A DNA stretch of 64,000 nucleotides. It comes from Alistipes sp. (GTDB lineage: Bacteria > Bacteroidota > Bacteroidia > Bacteroidales > Rikenellaceae). Made by a program: the position numbers and the translations under genes. Location: NCBI GenBank assembly GCA_020026335.1, contig JAHHQO010000009.1:40674-104673 (forward strand), in the 5' to 3' direction. Shown piece after piece: positions 43,202 to 53,042 of this stretch (position 1 is the stretch's first letter; each line of letters begins with the position of its first letter). The notes beneath the pieces are model-generated. The model was not told where the DNA came from. It saw nothing but the letters and a program-made list of their open reading frames with translations, and did no database searches.

Positions 43202-45916
43202 TTAGAAGTTAATTTTAAATCTTACAGTGTAAGTACGGCCGAATGCGTAGAACACGTTGCTGATGTTCTGCCATGTGCTGTTCAGGTCGGTCATGTTGGT
43301 TGCATCCATGATGTAGTGGTAATCATATACGTTGTTGATGTTACCGTAGAGTGTAGCACGTATGTTACCAATCTTGAATGCGTAGCTGGCCGAGAAGTCC
43401 AACTGGTGACCCCAGGGCAACTTGTAAGGCTGGTTGACAACGATGGTCTTGTTAGCCTCGAGTCGGGGAAGACGATAATCGGTGTAGTTGTTGGCATAGA
43501 CGTTCCAGTCTGCGCTGAAACGGAAACCCTTCATGGGGCGAACCGTAACACCGAGAGCCGAGGTAATCTGTGCCGAACCACCGACCTTGATGCCCTTCTG
43601 CTTCAACTCAACCCAACCATGGTCCTCGCCCATGATTTCGCTGGCTACGCCGACGATGTTGCCCTTGTTGTCTACCTTTGCGGGCTGACCCTCCGAGTCA
43701 TAGATATAACCCTTCGAGTTGCTGTCCCACTGCCAGTCGCCGAGAGAGAGCATACCGGTGATGTCCAACCAACGGGTGGGGGTGTAACGGAAGTCCATCT
43801 CGATACCCATGTGGCGTGCATCCACACCCGACAGGTTGACGGTACCGTAGTTGCCGTTATCCATGTTGAAGGTCTTGACAACGGCCTTATCCATCCACAT
43901 GGTGTAGTAACCGTTGAGATTCAATACGAAGTTCGAAGTCTTGAAACCGTAACCCAACTCAACCGAAGCAACGTGCTCGTTGATGGGGTTGGGGTTGGTC
44001 TTGTGGTTGTTCGAGCAGCTCAGGAAGACACCGTTCTCGAGGAAGGGGGCACGGCTGATGTAACCGGTGTTGAAGAAGATGTTGTTCTTCTCGTTGATGT
44101 TGTAGTTCATACCTGCCTTGACAACACCACCCAGGTAGTTTTTGTGCTCCGACTCTGCGTGAGCGGCATCGTAGTACATACGGTCGTAACGCCAGTAACC
44201 GGTGTTCGAGATAGAACCCGATACGAAAGCGGTCAAATCCTTGTGTGACCACTCCAACTGTGCGAAGACACCCTCCGAGTGAATGTGGCTGTCGTAGTCA
44301 CGATAAATCTTATCGCCTACGGTCAGGTGCTGGTACTTCCAGTTGGGGTCGGCAGCAGCTGCGTTGTTCAGCGGGTTGACATTCTTACGGTTCTTGTTAT
44401 CCATGTAGTACTGACCGTCGTAGAGGTCGATAATCTCGTTGTTGTGCTCACCGATGTAGTAACGAACATCGACACCGGCAGACAACTCAATCGACTTGGA
44501 AATCTGATTGGTGTAAGTCGAGAGCAAACCGTACCACATGTGGCTGTTTGACGACTTGGCCATAATCATCTTCGAACCTCTGTCGCTCTGGGCGTTCAGC
44601 TCCTGAATGGCAGCGTAGTTGAATGTACCGTCGGGATTACGATATTTCCAGTTCAGAGTACCGTCCTGTGCAGTCGAGAACCAGTCGTAACGCAAGTCGG
44701 CAGAACCGTCCTTGATACCGTCACCCGAGTAACCGCCACCACGACCGATAGACATGTACAATGCAGTAGAGAGTGACGACTTCTCGTCAATCTGCCATTG
44801 GTGGTTCAACGAAATCTGAGGCTTGTGATACTCGTTGAAGTTGGTGGTGCGTACACGACCGTACTTGTCGCGACCATAGTTGGGGTTGTAGCGATACTTC
44901 ATCTTCTCGCCCACGATGTGCCCCATCTTGGTGTAGTCGTCGATAGTCAGACCGTTCGAACGCTGTGCGTGCTTCTGAGGAGCACCGAAAGCGGTCAGTG
45001 ACAACTGGTGATGAACGTTGATACGCTTCGAGATGTTTACAAACCAGTTGTAACCCTCGAATTCGGTACCCTGGATGTAACCGTCTCCCCAACGCTTTGC
45101 GCCGAGGATAGACAATGCCCAACCCTTCTCGCTCAGACCAGTCGAGAGGCTGAATGAAAGATTGTAGGCGTTGTCGTTACCCACACCGAAAGAGAAGGTA
45201 CCGCCGCGCTTTGCATCGATGCTGTTGGTTACGACATTAATCGAACCACCGACCGAAGGCGAAGCCACCTTCTGGGCACCCATACCACGCTGAGTCTGCA
45301 TCGAACGAGTCACATCGGAAAGACCCGACCAGTTCGACCAGTAAACCTTACCGTTCTCCATACCGTTGACGGGCACACCGTTAATCATCACAGCCACGTT
45401 TTCGGGTTTGAAACCACGCATGTTGATTTTGGAGTCACCATAACCACCACCGCTCTTGGTTACATACACACCGGGAGTCGATTTAAGAATCTCGGGGAAC
45501 TCCTGACCACCGAGTTTGTAGCTGATGTGCTCTGCATTGACAGTTGAGAGCGCAACGGGAGTCTTACGCTGCACGGCGATAGACTGAGTGATGACGACAT
45601 CCTGCAATGCCACGGCATCGGGATCGAGCTGGATAGTACCCAGCGAGGTCTTCGAGCCTTTCAACTGCTTGCTTACCGAAACGTAACCAATATAGTTGAT
45701 TTGAATCTCTTTGGCATCGGTCTTCAGTGTAAAGTTACCGTCGATGTCGGTACTGGTACCCTGCGAAGTTCCGGGGACGATGATGGAGGCGCCGATAAGC
45801 GGTTCGCCGTTCTCATCAACAATCTTACCCGAGATGAGGCTCTGTGCAAAAGCCGTTGTCGCACAGAGGGCCGTCAGGGATGCAGTCATGAGGAAATGTA
45901 GTAAATGTTTCTTCAT
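43202..45916 (-). CDS. TonB-dependent outer-membrane receptor with carboxypeptidase-like N-domain
   Basis: 904 aa. Signal peptide (about 1-24, ALCATTAFAQS). A CarboxypepD_reg-like domain follows (27-100; GKIVDENGEPLIGASIIVPGTSQGTSTDIDGNFTL), then the plug (about 115-225; PEILKSTPGVYVTKSGGGYGDSKINMRGF, INGVPVNGMENGKVYW, SVGGSINVVT) and a beta barrel ending RTYTVRFKINF. Such receptors import large ligands with TonB-ExbBD energy. Downstream by 11 nt is the OB-fold lipoprotein. The ligand cannot be inferred: no glycosidase or metal-transport gene accompanies the pair. Confidence 0.92.
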   Translation of the reverse strand: MKKHLLHFLMTASLTALCATTAFAQSLISGKIVDENGEPLIGASIIVPGTSQGTSTDIDGNFTLKTDAKEIQINYIGYVSVSKQLKGSKTSLGTIQLDPDAVALQDVVITQSIAVQRKTPVALSTVNAEHISYKLGGQEFPEILKSTPGVYVTKSGGGYGDSKINMRGFKPENVAVMINGVPVNGMENGKVYWSNWSGLSDVTRSMQTQRGMGAQKVASPSVGGSINVVTNSIDAKRGGTFSFGVGNDNAYNLSFSLSTGLSEKGWALSILGAKRWGDGYIQGTEFEGYNWFVNISKRINVHHQLSLTAFGAPQKHAQRSNGLTIDDYTKMGHIVGEKMKYRYNPNYGRDKYGRVRTTNFNEYHKPQISLNHQWQIDEKSSLSTALYMSIGRGGGYSGDGIKDGSADLRYDWFSTAQDGTLNWKYRNPDGTFNYAAIQELNAQSDRGSKMIMAKSSNSHMWYGLLSTYTNQISKSIELSAGVDVRYYIGEHNNEIIDLYDGQYYMDNKNRKNVNPLNNAAAADPNWKYQHLTVGDKIYRDYDSHIHSEGVFAQLEWSHKDLTAFVSGSISNTGYWRYDRMYYDAAHAESEHKNYLGGVVKAGMNYNINEKNNIFFNTGYISRAPFLENGVFLSCSNNHKTNPNPINEHVASVELGYGFKTSNFVLNLNGYYTMWMDKAVVKTFNMDNGNYGTVNLSGVDARHMGIEMDFRYTPTRWLDITGMLSLGDWQWDSNSKGYIYDSEGQPAKVDNKGNIVGVASEIMGEDHGWVELKQKGIKVGGSAQITSALGVTVRPMKGFRFSADWNVYANNYTDYRLPRLEANKTIVVNQPYKLPWGHQLDFSASYAFKIGNIRATLYGNINNVYDYHYIMDATNMTDLNSTWQNISNVFYAFGRTYTVRFKINF

Positions 45917-46787
45917 ACTTTTGATAATTAATAAATTTGTTGATTAGGTTTTTCTTGAATGTTTCTTTTCTCTGTCGCTTGAATTATTTTTATATTGTTT
46001 ATACTCTATGAAATGTCTTGGTAGTTTTTCTTAAAATTTACAAATTGAGTGATAAATTTTAAAATAAATTCTTGTTTCTGGAGGTGGTTTTTAATAGCCT
46101 TTACCCCTGAAAAAACACCTTACAAATATACGCCAAATATTCCATGCGTGCAACTAAAAGTGCTCAAACATAGGGCATGAACATATATTTATAAAGCTTT
46201 TTTCACGTTTTTTTCAGATAATCGCACTTCTGCTTTCTAAGGGTTTTCTATCTCGGAAAGAAAACCTCAGCACCAAGAATATTTTGTAATTTTTTAATTA
46301 TTTTTTTGGTGACTCTGTCATGGTTTTCTGTAACAGGTGTGAAATATGGTTGATGTGTGATAAAAACGTGGGGATATAATCAAGATAGTGGCACCGGGGT
46401 GGCTTTCCTTCGCCAGATTTTGTGATAGCAAATGTATTATTATAATATTTTAAAAACTATCAGGCGTGTGACCCGAAACCGACTAATTCGGTGAACCATT
46501 TGACTAATAACCCGATAGCCAATTTTTAGGGGTGGAAATGCCTGTTGTGCGTGTTGTAGGAGCGATGGAAGACAGATTTCATGGTTCGCGGCAGGGGTGG
46601 AAGGATATAGTATTTAATAAATTTTAAAAACTTAAGCTGTTTGAATTGCCCGACAGCAATAAACGGCTTCTGTTTTTAATCGGGAGGTGGCGTAGGGCGG
46701 ATTTCCTTTTAGGATAGGGTAGAACGCGCTCGTAGGAGAAAAGACAAGACAGAAGCGCGGATTGGAAAGGGATAAAAACAATCATAT
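45917..46787. other. Long AT-rich intergenic region upstream of the TonB receptor
   Basis: About 870 nt without a credible gene. It contains the receptor promoter at 46123-46153, which implies a roughly 200-nt leader before the receptor start. The part 46200-46760 mixes AT-rich and GC-richer stretches with no recognisable RNA, repeat or ORF. A short minus-strand frame at 46624-46878 looks random. Confidence 0.6.
46123..46153 (-). promoter_or_regulatory. Promoter of the TonB receptor/OB-fold operon
   Basis: Minus strand: TTG (46153-46151), 20 nt, TATATTTG (46130-46123). Transcription would begin near 46116, giving a leader of about 200 nt. Confidence 0.65.
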
Positions 46788-46826
46788 AAAAAAGAGGACC
46801 CGATTCGCAAATCAAGTCCTCTTTTT
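46788..46826 (-). terminator. Terminator of cvfB-methyltransferase operon
   Basis: 12-bp stem AAAAAAGAGGAC / GTCCTCTTTTTT with an inner GATT/AATC pair; T-run on the minus strand. Confidence 0.85.
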
Positions 46827-46841
46827 TCGTTTTGTAACTTC

Positions 46842-47609
46842 TTACGCCTTGTGCACCACGTAGAACAAATCGAAGCAATTATCTGCCACGGGAGCGAGAA
46901 AATAGTCGTCCATCTTGATGGAGGTGGTCAGCTCGGTGGCCTGACTCAACAACTTGCGGCGATTGATGCGGTTGAGTATGTCGTAGGGCAGTTGCAGCAG
47001 GCAGCGGGGCAGACGGTGCTGGAGGTCAAAGATGTCGAAGCGGGTGATGCGGCGCACACCCTCGCGGTTCTTCTCGTAGTATTCCATGATTTTCTCGTTG
47101 CCGAAGACACCCGATTTCTCTATCTTGGTAAAGCTGGCCGAGAGTAACTGCTCCAGCTCATCGGCGGTATATTCTCTCACGTGCCACGGATTGCGTGTCA
47201 GTGACATGGGGGCGTTGGGTGTGGTGACGATAAAGCGGCCGCCGGGGCGGAGTACACGCTCTATTTCGCGTACAAATTCGGCATCGCGGCGTATGTGCTC
47301 AATCACTTGGAAGGAGATGACACAATCGAAGCTCTCCGAGGGGAAGGGTAGCGGAGGTACGGTGGCCTGTCGGAAGGTCACGTGGGGAACCTGTGTCAGT
47401 TTCGGTGAGGGGGCGTGTTTGTCGATGGTGACAAAATGGGAGGCATGGGGTGCGATGACCTCTATGCCGTAACCCGACCCCGTGCCGATTTCCAGCACAT
47501 TACCCGATATGAGTTGTGCTGCCGTGTGATAGGCCAAAAGTGAACGCTGGAACACAAAGTTGTCCGATGCTTCCACCGATACTCGCTCTGCGGTCTTTAT
47601 CGTAGCCAT
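46842..47609 (-). CDS. Class I SAM-dependent methyltransferase
   Basis: 255 aa. Motif I is VLEIGTGSGYGIEVIAP (about 39-55), followed by the acidic loop VTIDK, FDCVISFQVIEHIRRD (motif IV region) and LRPGGRFIVTTPN (about 121-133), the pattern of Methyltransf_11/UbiE-like small-molecule enzymes. The C-terminal 100 residues are lineage-specific. Start overlaps the cvfB stop by 1 nt (TAATG). Substrate unknown. Confidence 0.88.
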   Translation of the reverse strand: MATIKTAERVSVEASDNFVFQRSLLAYHTAAQLISGNVLEIGTGSGYGIEVIAPHASHFVTIDKHAPSPKLTQVPHVTFRQATVPPLPFPSESFDCVISFQVIEHIRRDAEFVREIERVLRPGGRFIVTTPNAPMSLTRNPWHVREYTADELEQLLSASFTKIEKSGVFGNEKIMEYYEKNREGVRRITRFDIFDLQHRLPRCLLQLPYDILNRINRRKLLSQATELTTSIKMDDYFLAPVADNCFDLFYVVHKA

Positions 47610-48445
47610 TACTTGCGGAGTTTAATACCTTTGTCGGTCATTTCAATCTCACCGCGCTTCAAGAGCATACCCACCGAACGCTTGAACACCTTTTTACTCA
47701 TGTGGGTAAGACGGGTCACCTCCTCGGGTGATGAGTTGTCGTTGAGCGGCAGAAAACCCTCGTTGGCCTTCAGCAGGTCGGACAGTACGACTGCCGAGTC
47801 CTTCACCTGTGCGTAACCCTCCTGCTGGAGACTTACGTCGATGCGGTTGTCCTCGGTGATGCGGCGGATGTAGCCTTTCAGCTTCTCGCCGATTTCCACC
47901 TTGCGGAACAGCTGGTTGCGGTAAATCATACCCCAGTGGCGGTTGTTGATGATGACGCGGTAGCCGATGGGGCTCTCCGATGCCACCAGAATATCCACCT
48001 CCTGACGGGGTGCAACGGTAATCAGGTCGTTGTTGATGAAGCTCTTGAGCTTGTTGGTGGCCACACATCGACCCGTGATGCTGTCCTCATAGAGATAGAC
48101 GATGTAGCTGTGGCCGATAAGGATACCGCCCTGCTGGTTGCGGTTGGGGAGGAAGAGGTCCTTGCCGTGGAGTCCCCAGTCGAGGAATGCTCCGTGGAGG
48201 GTCTTGTCCACCACCTTGAGGAATCCGGCCTCGTTGGCACGCAACAGAGGAGTCTCGGTGGTAGCCACCAGACGGTCCTCGGAGTCGTGATAGACGAATA
48301 CCTCTTTCTCGTCACCTACCTGGTCGGTGAGTGATACATATCTGTTGGGCAGCAGCACCTCGTTCTGCTCATCGTCTTCGAGATAGAGACCGTAGTCTGA
48401 AATGCGGCTGACTTTAAGTCGTTGTGTATGTCCTGCTCTAAGCAT
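47609..48445 (-). CDS. CvfB-family S1 RNA-binding protein
   Basis: 278 aa with tandem S1-like OB domains and a C-terminal winged helix, the layout of CvfB/YitL. Recognisable are VSRISDYGLYLEDDEQNEVLLPNRYVS at the N-terminus, VDKTLHGAFLDWGLHGKDLFLPN, and GYIRRITEDNRIDVSLQQEGY, then the wHTH end SKKVFKRSVGMLLKRGEIEMTDKGIKL. In Firmicutes CvfB affects virulence gene expression; here it is a presumed RNA-binding regulator. First gene of a two-gene operon. Confidence 0.9.
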   Translation of the reverse strand: MLRAGHTQRLKVSRISDYGLYLEDDEQNEVLLPNRYVSLTDQVGDEKEVFVYHDSEDRLVATTETPLLRANEAGFLKVVDKTLHGAFLDWGLHGKDLFLPNRNQQGGILIGHSYIVYLYEDSITGRCVATNKLKSFINNDLITVAPRQEVDILVASESPIGYRVIINNRHWGMIYRNQLFRKVEIGEKLKGYIRRITEDNRIDVSLQQEGYAQVKDSAVVLSDLLKANEGFLPLNDNSSPEEVTRLTHMSKKVFKRSVGMLLKRGEIEMTDKGIKLRK

Positions 48446-48733
48446 ATAAATTGATTATGAAATGGTCTGCAAAAGTACGTTTATTTTCGTTGTATTGCAA
48501 CTTTCCGCACCAAGTTTCCGTGCCACGAGGGAGTGATTTCTCCTTCCGTGACCCCATTTGGGGAAATTCTTTGTGCGGGGCTTCTTCCTTCGGGTGATTG
48601 GCAAGGAAAATGAAAATCACCACCATGGGGCGTAAAATGTGAAAATTTGTCCTTTCCGGGCTAATATTTTCGGGAATATATAACCGCTGTATCGGAATAT
48701 TTTTTACCTTCGCAGACTAATGTATTTTTAACT

Positions 48734-49495
48734 ATGAAAATCAAGGTTGCAATTTGTCAAGTTGACATGGAATGGGAGAAGACCTCGTCGAACATCGAGC
48801 GTCTCGGTTCTATTGTGGCAGGAGCAGAAGCCGACATTGTCGTCCTTCCGGAGATGTTTGCTACGGGTTTCAAGCTCAAGCCCTCGATCGTGGCAGAAAC
48901 AGAAGATGGTTTGGTGCTCAGCTCCATGAAACGTTGGGCACAGGTATATCATAAAGCAGTAGTGGGTAGCGTGGTCATCTCGGAAGACGGTGTCTACCGC
49001 AACCGAATGTATTTCGTGAAGCCCTCGGGCGAGGTGGTTCACTACGACAAACACCACCTGTTCCGTCCCGGCGGTGAAGCCCGTGACTACAAGCCGGGTC
49101 GCGAGCGTGTGATTGTCGAGTATATGGGTTGGAGATTCCTCCTCCTGGTGTGCTACGATATGCGCTTCCCCGTGTGGAGTCGTAACCGTGGCGACTATGA
49201 TGCCATCATTTGCAGTGCTTCGTGGGCGGACGACCGCCGTGATGTGTGGTGTACACTGCTGCGTGCGCGTGCCATCGAGAACCAGTGCTATCTGGCAGGC
49301 GTAAACCGTGTGGGCAAGGACCCCGACGGCAACTATGTCGGCGAGTCGGCCATCATCGATTTCGAGGGTCACACCATTGCCGATGCCGGCACGGTGGAGT
49401 GTACCCGTGTGGCAGAGCTGGACAGCGACTTGCAGGAGGACTACAAACAGCGTTTCCCTGCATGGATGGATGCCGACAAATTCACATTGGAATAG
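48734..49495 (+). CDS. Nitrilase-family amidase (omega-amidase type)
   Basis: 253 aa. The nitrilase catalytic triad is visible: E40 (VVLPEMF), K106 (HYDKHHLF) and C140 (LLVCYDMRFPVWSR). The signature YDKHHLFRPGGEARDY and CYDMRFP are typical of omega-amidases (Nit2-like, acting on alpha-ketoglutaramate/ketosuccinamate). This is inference from motif, not proof of substrate. A TACCTTCG box at 48705-48712 is a near match to a -7 element. Confidence 0.88.
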   Translation: MKIKVAICQVDMEWEKTSSNIERLGSIVAGAEADIVVLPEMFATGFKLKPSIVAETEDGLVLSSMKRWAQVYHKAVVGSVVISEDGVYRNRMYFVKPSGEVVHYDKHHLFRPGGEARDYKPGRERVIVEYMGWRFLLLVCYDMRFPVWSRNRGDYDAIICSASWADDRRDVWCTLLRARAIENQCYLAGVNRVGKDPDGNYVGESAIIDFEGHTIADAGTVECTRVAELDSDLQEDYKQRFPAWMDADKFTLE

Positions 49496-49575
49496 ACTTT
49501 TTTTGAAGAAATAAATCAGAGGAGGGGCTCATGCAGGAGAACCCCTCTTCTTGAAAATTGCGTTGTATCAGGTAA

Positions 49576-52395
49576 ATGAAAGAGGATAAGATAAAGATAG
49601 TAGGAGCGAGAGTCCATAATTTGAAGAATGTCGATTTGGAGATTCCACGTCGGCAGCTGGTTGTCATCACGGGATTGAGTGGTTCGGGTAAGTCGTCACT
49701 GGCTTTCGACACCATCTATGCCGAGGGACAGCGGCGCTATATGGAGACGCTTTCGACCTACGCGCGTCAGTTTGTGGGAACTATGGAACGACCCGATGTC
49801 GATAAGATTACGGGTCTGAGTCCTGTGGTTGCCATCGAACAGAAGACCACCAACAAGAATCCTCGTTCGACGGTGGGTACCGTCACCGAAATCAACGACT
49901 TCCTGCGATTGCTCTACGCGCGAGCCTCGAGAGCCTATTCGCCCATCACAGGCGAGGAGATGGTGCACTACTCCGACGACAAGATTCTGGAGATGATTCT
50001 CTCGGGATTCGAGGACAGGAGAATTGCCGTCATGGCGCCTATCGTCAAGGGCCGTAAGGGTCACTATCGCGAATTGTTCGAGTCGCTGGCCAAGAAGGGC
50101 TACATCTACGCACGTATCGACGGCGAGATTCGCGAAATATCGGTGGGCATGAAGCTCGACAGATATAAGATTCACACCATTGATTTGGTGGTTGATCGCC
50201 TGCGTGTCACCAAGGAGGGTGCCGACCGTCTGATGACCTCGCTCAAGGAGGCCATGCGACAGGGCAAGGGCACCATGGCCATCTACGACTACGGCACCGA
50301 GCAACAACGCTTCTACTCGCGACACCTCATGTGTCCCTCGACGGGTGTGGCTTTCGAAGAGCCTGCACCCCACACCTTCTCGTTCAACTCGCCGAAGGGT
50401 GCTTGTCCCCACTGCAACGGTTTGGGAGAGGAGGCGGTCTTCGATATGGACAAGATTATCCCGCAGAAACATCTCTCCCTGAGAGAAGGTGCTGTCGAGC
50501 CGCTGGGCAAGTATCACAATAATATGCTTTTCGCCATTCTCGAGATGCTGGGACGCCGCTACGACTTCACGTTGGACGACCCCATGGACACCTTTTCAGA
50601 GGAGGCGCTCAATGCCGTGTTGTATGGCGATTCCGAACCTCTGACCATCGACCTCTCGGAGTTCGGCGGTTCGGGTGGTCGTCAGCTCCACCAGTGGGAG
50701 GGCGTGGCGGAATACATTACCCACACCTATGATGAGGAGTCGGCACGCGGTCGCAAATGGAGGGAGCAGTTCCTCGCCTATCGCAAGTGTTCGGTCTGTG
50801 GCGGTTCGCGTCTCAAAAAGGAGGCACTGCAATTCCGCATCGGTGGTAAGAGCATTGCCGATGTCTCGGCGATGTCGATTAGCGAGTTCTCGGAGTGGAT
50901 GTCCCACATCGAGGAGCACCTCTCGGAAAAGGAGAGCAAGATTGCACAGGAGGTGGTCAAGGAGATTCGCGAACGCCTCGGTTTCCTGATGGATGTGGGT
51001 TTGGGTTACCTCTCGCTGGCACGTGCCTCGCGCTCGTTGTCGGGCGGTGAGAGCCAGCGCATCCGACTTGCCACACAGATTGGTTCGAAATTGGTCAATG
51101 TATTATATATCCTCGATGAGCCCTCCATCGGCCTACATCAGCGCGACAATGAGCGTCTGATTCACTCGCTGGAGGAACTGCGCGATGCCGGTAACTCGGT
51201 CATCGTGGTGGAGCATGACGAGGAGATGATGCGTGCGGCGGATTTCATTGTCGATGTCGGCCCCAAGGCTGGTCGCCGCGGTGGTCAGATTGTGGCTGCC
51301 GGAACGTATGATGAAATCCTCAAAAGCGGTACGATTACAGCCGATTACCTCACGGGTAAGCGAAGCATCACCATTCCCGAAACCCTGCGCAAGGGTACGG
51401 GCAAGAGCATCGTGCTCCACGGTGCACGCGGTAACAACCTCAAGGGTATAGATGTGGAGTTCCCGTTGGGCAAACTCATCTGCGTGACGGGTGTCAGCGG
51501 TTCGGGTAAATCGACACTCATTAACGAGACCCTGCGCCCCATCTTGTCGCGTACGCTCTACCACTCCTACGACCAGCCGCTGGACTACGATTCGATAGAG
51601 GGCATCGAGCATATCGACAAATTGGTGGTGGTCGATCAGTCGCCCATCGGACGCTCGCCGAGAAGCAATCCGGCGACCTATTCCAATGTCTTTGGCGACA
51701 TCCGCAAACTCTTTGAGATGACCCCCGATGCTCAAATCCGCGGTTTCAAGGCGGGACGCTTCTCGTTCAATGTCAAGGGTGGTCGCTGCGAGGAGTGTCG
51801 TGGTGCCGGTGTGCAGACCATCGAGATGAATTTCCTGCCCGATGTCTATGTGCGTTGCAAGGCGTGTGGCGGTAACCGTTACAACCGCGAGACGCTGGAG
51901 GTGAAATATAAGGGACGCTCCATCAACGATGTGCTCAACATGACGGTGAACATGGCGGTGGAGTTCTTCGAGAATATTCCCTCCATTCATCAGAAACTGA
52001 AAGCCATTCAGGATGTGGGCTTGGGTTATCTCACTTTGGGCCAGCCCTGTACCACGCTGTCGGGTGGTGAGAGCCAGCGCATCAAACTCTCCTCGGAGCT
52101 GTCGAAGCGCGACACGGGAAGCACACTTTATATCCTCGATGAGCCGACAACGGGTCTTCACTTCGAGGATATTCGCCTGCTGCTCGATGTATTATATAAG
52201 TTGGTGGACAGGGGTAACACGGTCATTGTCATTGAGCACAACCTCGATGTGATAAAGGTGGCCGACCATATCCTCGACATCGGCCCCGAGGGCGGTAAGG
52301 CCGGAGGTGAGGTGCTTGTTGCCGGAACACCCCACGAGGTGGCACAATGCGAACGCAGCTACACGGGTAAGTTCCTCAAGAAAATGGGACTCTGA
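49576..52395 (+). CDS. uvrA: Excinuclease ABC subunit A
   Basis: DNA damage-recognition ATPase of nucleotide excision repair. 939 aa with two ABC modules: Walker A GLSGSGKSSLAFDT and GVSGSGKSTLINET, ABC signatures SLSGGESQRIRLA and TLSGGESQRIKLS, and zinc sites CPHCNGLG/CSVCGG and CEECRGAG/CKACGG. Full length. Follows the omega-amidase on the same strand; strong terminator after it. Confidence 0.98.
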   Translation: MKEDKIKIVGARVHNLKNVDLEIPRRQLVVITGLSGSGKSSLAFDTIYAEGQRRYMETLSTYARQFVGTMERPDVDKITGLSPVVAIEQKTTNKNPRSTVGTVTEINDFLRLLYARASRAYSPITGEEMVHYSDDKILEMILSGFEDRRIAVMAPIVKGRKGHYRELFESLAKKGYIYARIDGEIREISVGMKLDRYKIHTIDLVVDRLRVTKEGADRLMTSLKEAMRQGKGTMAIYDYGTEQQRFYSRHLMCPSTGVAFEEPAPHTFSFNSPKGACPHCNGLGEEAVFDMDKIIPQKHLSLREGAVEPLGKYHNNMLFAILEMLGRRYDFTLDDPMDTFSEEALNAVLYGDSEPLTIDLSEFGGSGGRQLHQWEGVAEYITHTYDEESARGRKWREQFLAYRKCSVCGGSRLKKEALQFRIGGKSIADVSAMSISEFSEWMSHIEEHLSEKESKIAQEVVKEIRERLGFLMDVGLGYLSLARASRSLSGGESQRIRLATQIGSKLVNVLYILDEPSIGLHQRDNERLIHSLEELRDAGNSVIVVEHDEEMMRAADFIVDVGPKAGRRGGQIVAAGTYDEILKSGTITADYLTGKRSITIPETLRKGTGKSIVLHGARGNNLKGIDVEFPLGKLICVTGVSGSGKSTLINETLRPILSRTLYHSYDQPLDYDSIEGIEHIDKLVVVDQSPIGRSPRSNPATYSNVFGDIRKLFEMTPDAQIRGFKAGRFSFNVKGGRCEECRGAGVQTIEMNFLPDVYVRCKACGGNRYNRETLEVKYKGRSINDVLNMTVNMAVEFFENIPSIHQKLKAIQDVGLGYLTLGQPCTTLSGGESQRIKLSSELSKRDTGSTLYILDEPTTGLHFEDIRLLLDVLYKLVDRGNTVIVIEHNLDVIKVADHILDIGPEGGKAGGEVLVAGTPHEVAQCERSYTGKFLKKMGL

Positions 52396-52410
52396 CCCGA
52401 GGATAATTAC

Positions 52411-52448
52411 AAGGGAGGAAGATTTCGATTCTTCCTCCCTTTTTTTTG
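52411..52448 (+). terminator. Terminator after uvrA
   Basis: Stem AAGGGAGGAAGA / TCTTCCTCCCTT with a short loop and eight T. Confidence 0.9.
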
Positions 52449-52517
52449 TGATGTTAGACACGGATTTTAGGCATTGATTTTGCAAGAAGATAGTTCAGTA
52501 ATCAAAATCTGTGTGCC

Positions 52518-52968
52518 ATGAAAAAATCAATCCTGTTTTGCCTTTCTGCTGGGTGTGCTGACCGTGATGACCACCGTGTCGGTTATCGGTCAGAAGAAAA
52601 TCCTTTCACCCAGGGAGGAGCGGCGCGAGGCGCGTGAAAAACGCCGTGCGGAACGTATCGCCAGCTTCGAGCGCTACATCGACTCGCTGGTGGAGTCTCA
52701 CAATTTCGAGTTCAACCCCCAGACTATGCAACGCCAGCCGGCAGGCATCTTGCGTCAGATTATGAACCCTGCGTTCAATGTCAGCGACTACACCACCCAA
52801 CGCACCCACGAGGGGTGGCGAGTGACCTTCTCCTCCTCGCTTTTCTCGGCGGCGAACTACACTTTCTCCTTCAAGATCTACTCGCGCACGGACGGTGCGA
52901 ACCTCACCATCTCCAATCCGTGGTACAGCCCCGTGGAGGATTTCGGTTCGATAGCCGAAATCTATTGA
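52518..52968 (+). pseudogene. DUF4251-like secreted protein with frameshift in the signal peptide
   Basis: The open frame 52555-52968 lacks a good start: it begins inside a hydrophobic stretch at GTG. An ATG at 52518 opens MKKSILF in another frame. Removing one T from the TTTT run at 52536-52539 joins the two as MKKSILFAFLLGVLTVMTTV, a textbook signal peptide, leading into QKKILSPREERREAREKR and a 95-residue domain. The domain end (YTFSFKIYSRTDGANLTISNPW...) resembles DUF4251. Either the gene is inactive, or the base is a sequence error. Function unknown. Confidence 0.7.
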
Positions 52969-52987
52969 CGGCAACGCGACACGAAAA

Positions 52988-53022
52988 AAAAGGCGGACAT
53001 CTTCAACGAATGTCCGCCTTTT
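52988..53022. terminator. Bidirectional terminator between DUF4251-like gene and ispF
   Basis: 13-bp stem AAAAGGCGGACAT / ATGTCCGCCTTTT with a 9-nt loop. Confidence 0.85.
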
Positions 53023-53042
53023 CTGTGTCCGATAGGGTGGTC

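Noticed and set aside
46624..46878. Minus-strand 84-codon frame in the long intergenic region
   Set aside because: It crosses the terminator hairpin of the methyltransferase operon and has no recognisable sequence.
49515..49555. Imperfect GC hairpin before uvrA as terminator
   Set aside because: Stem has mismatches and no T-run follows; uvrA may be transcribed from upstream.
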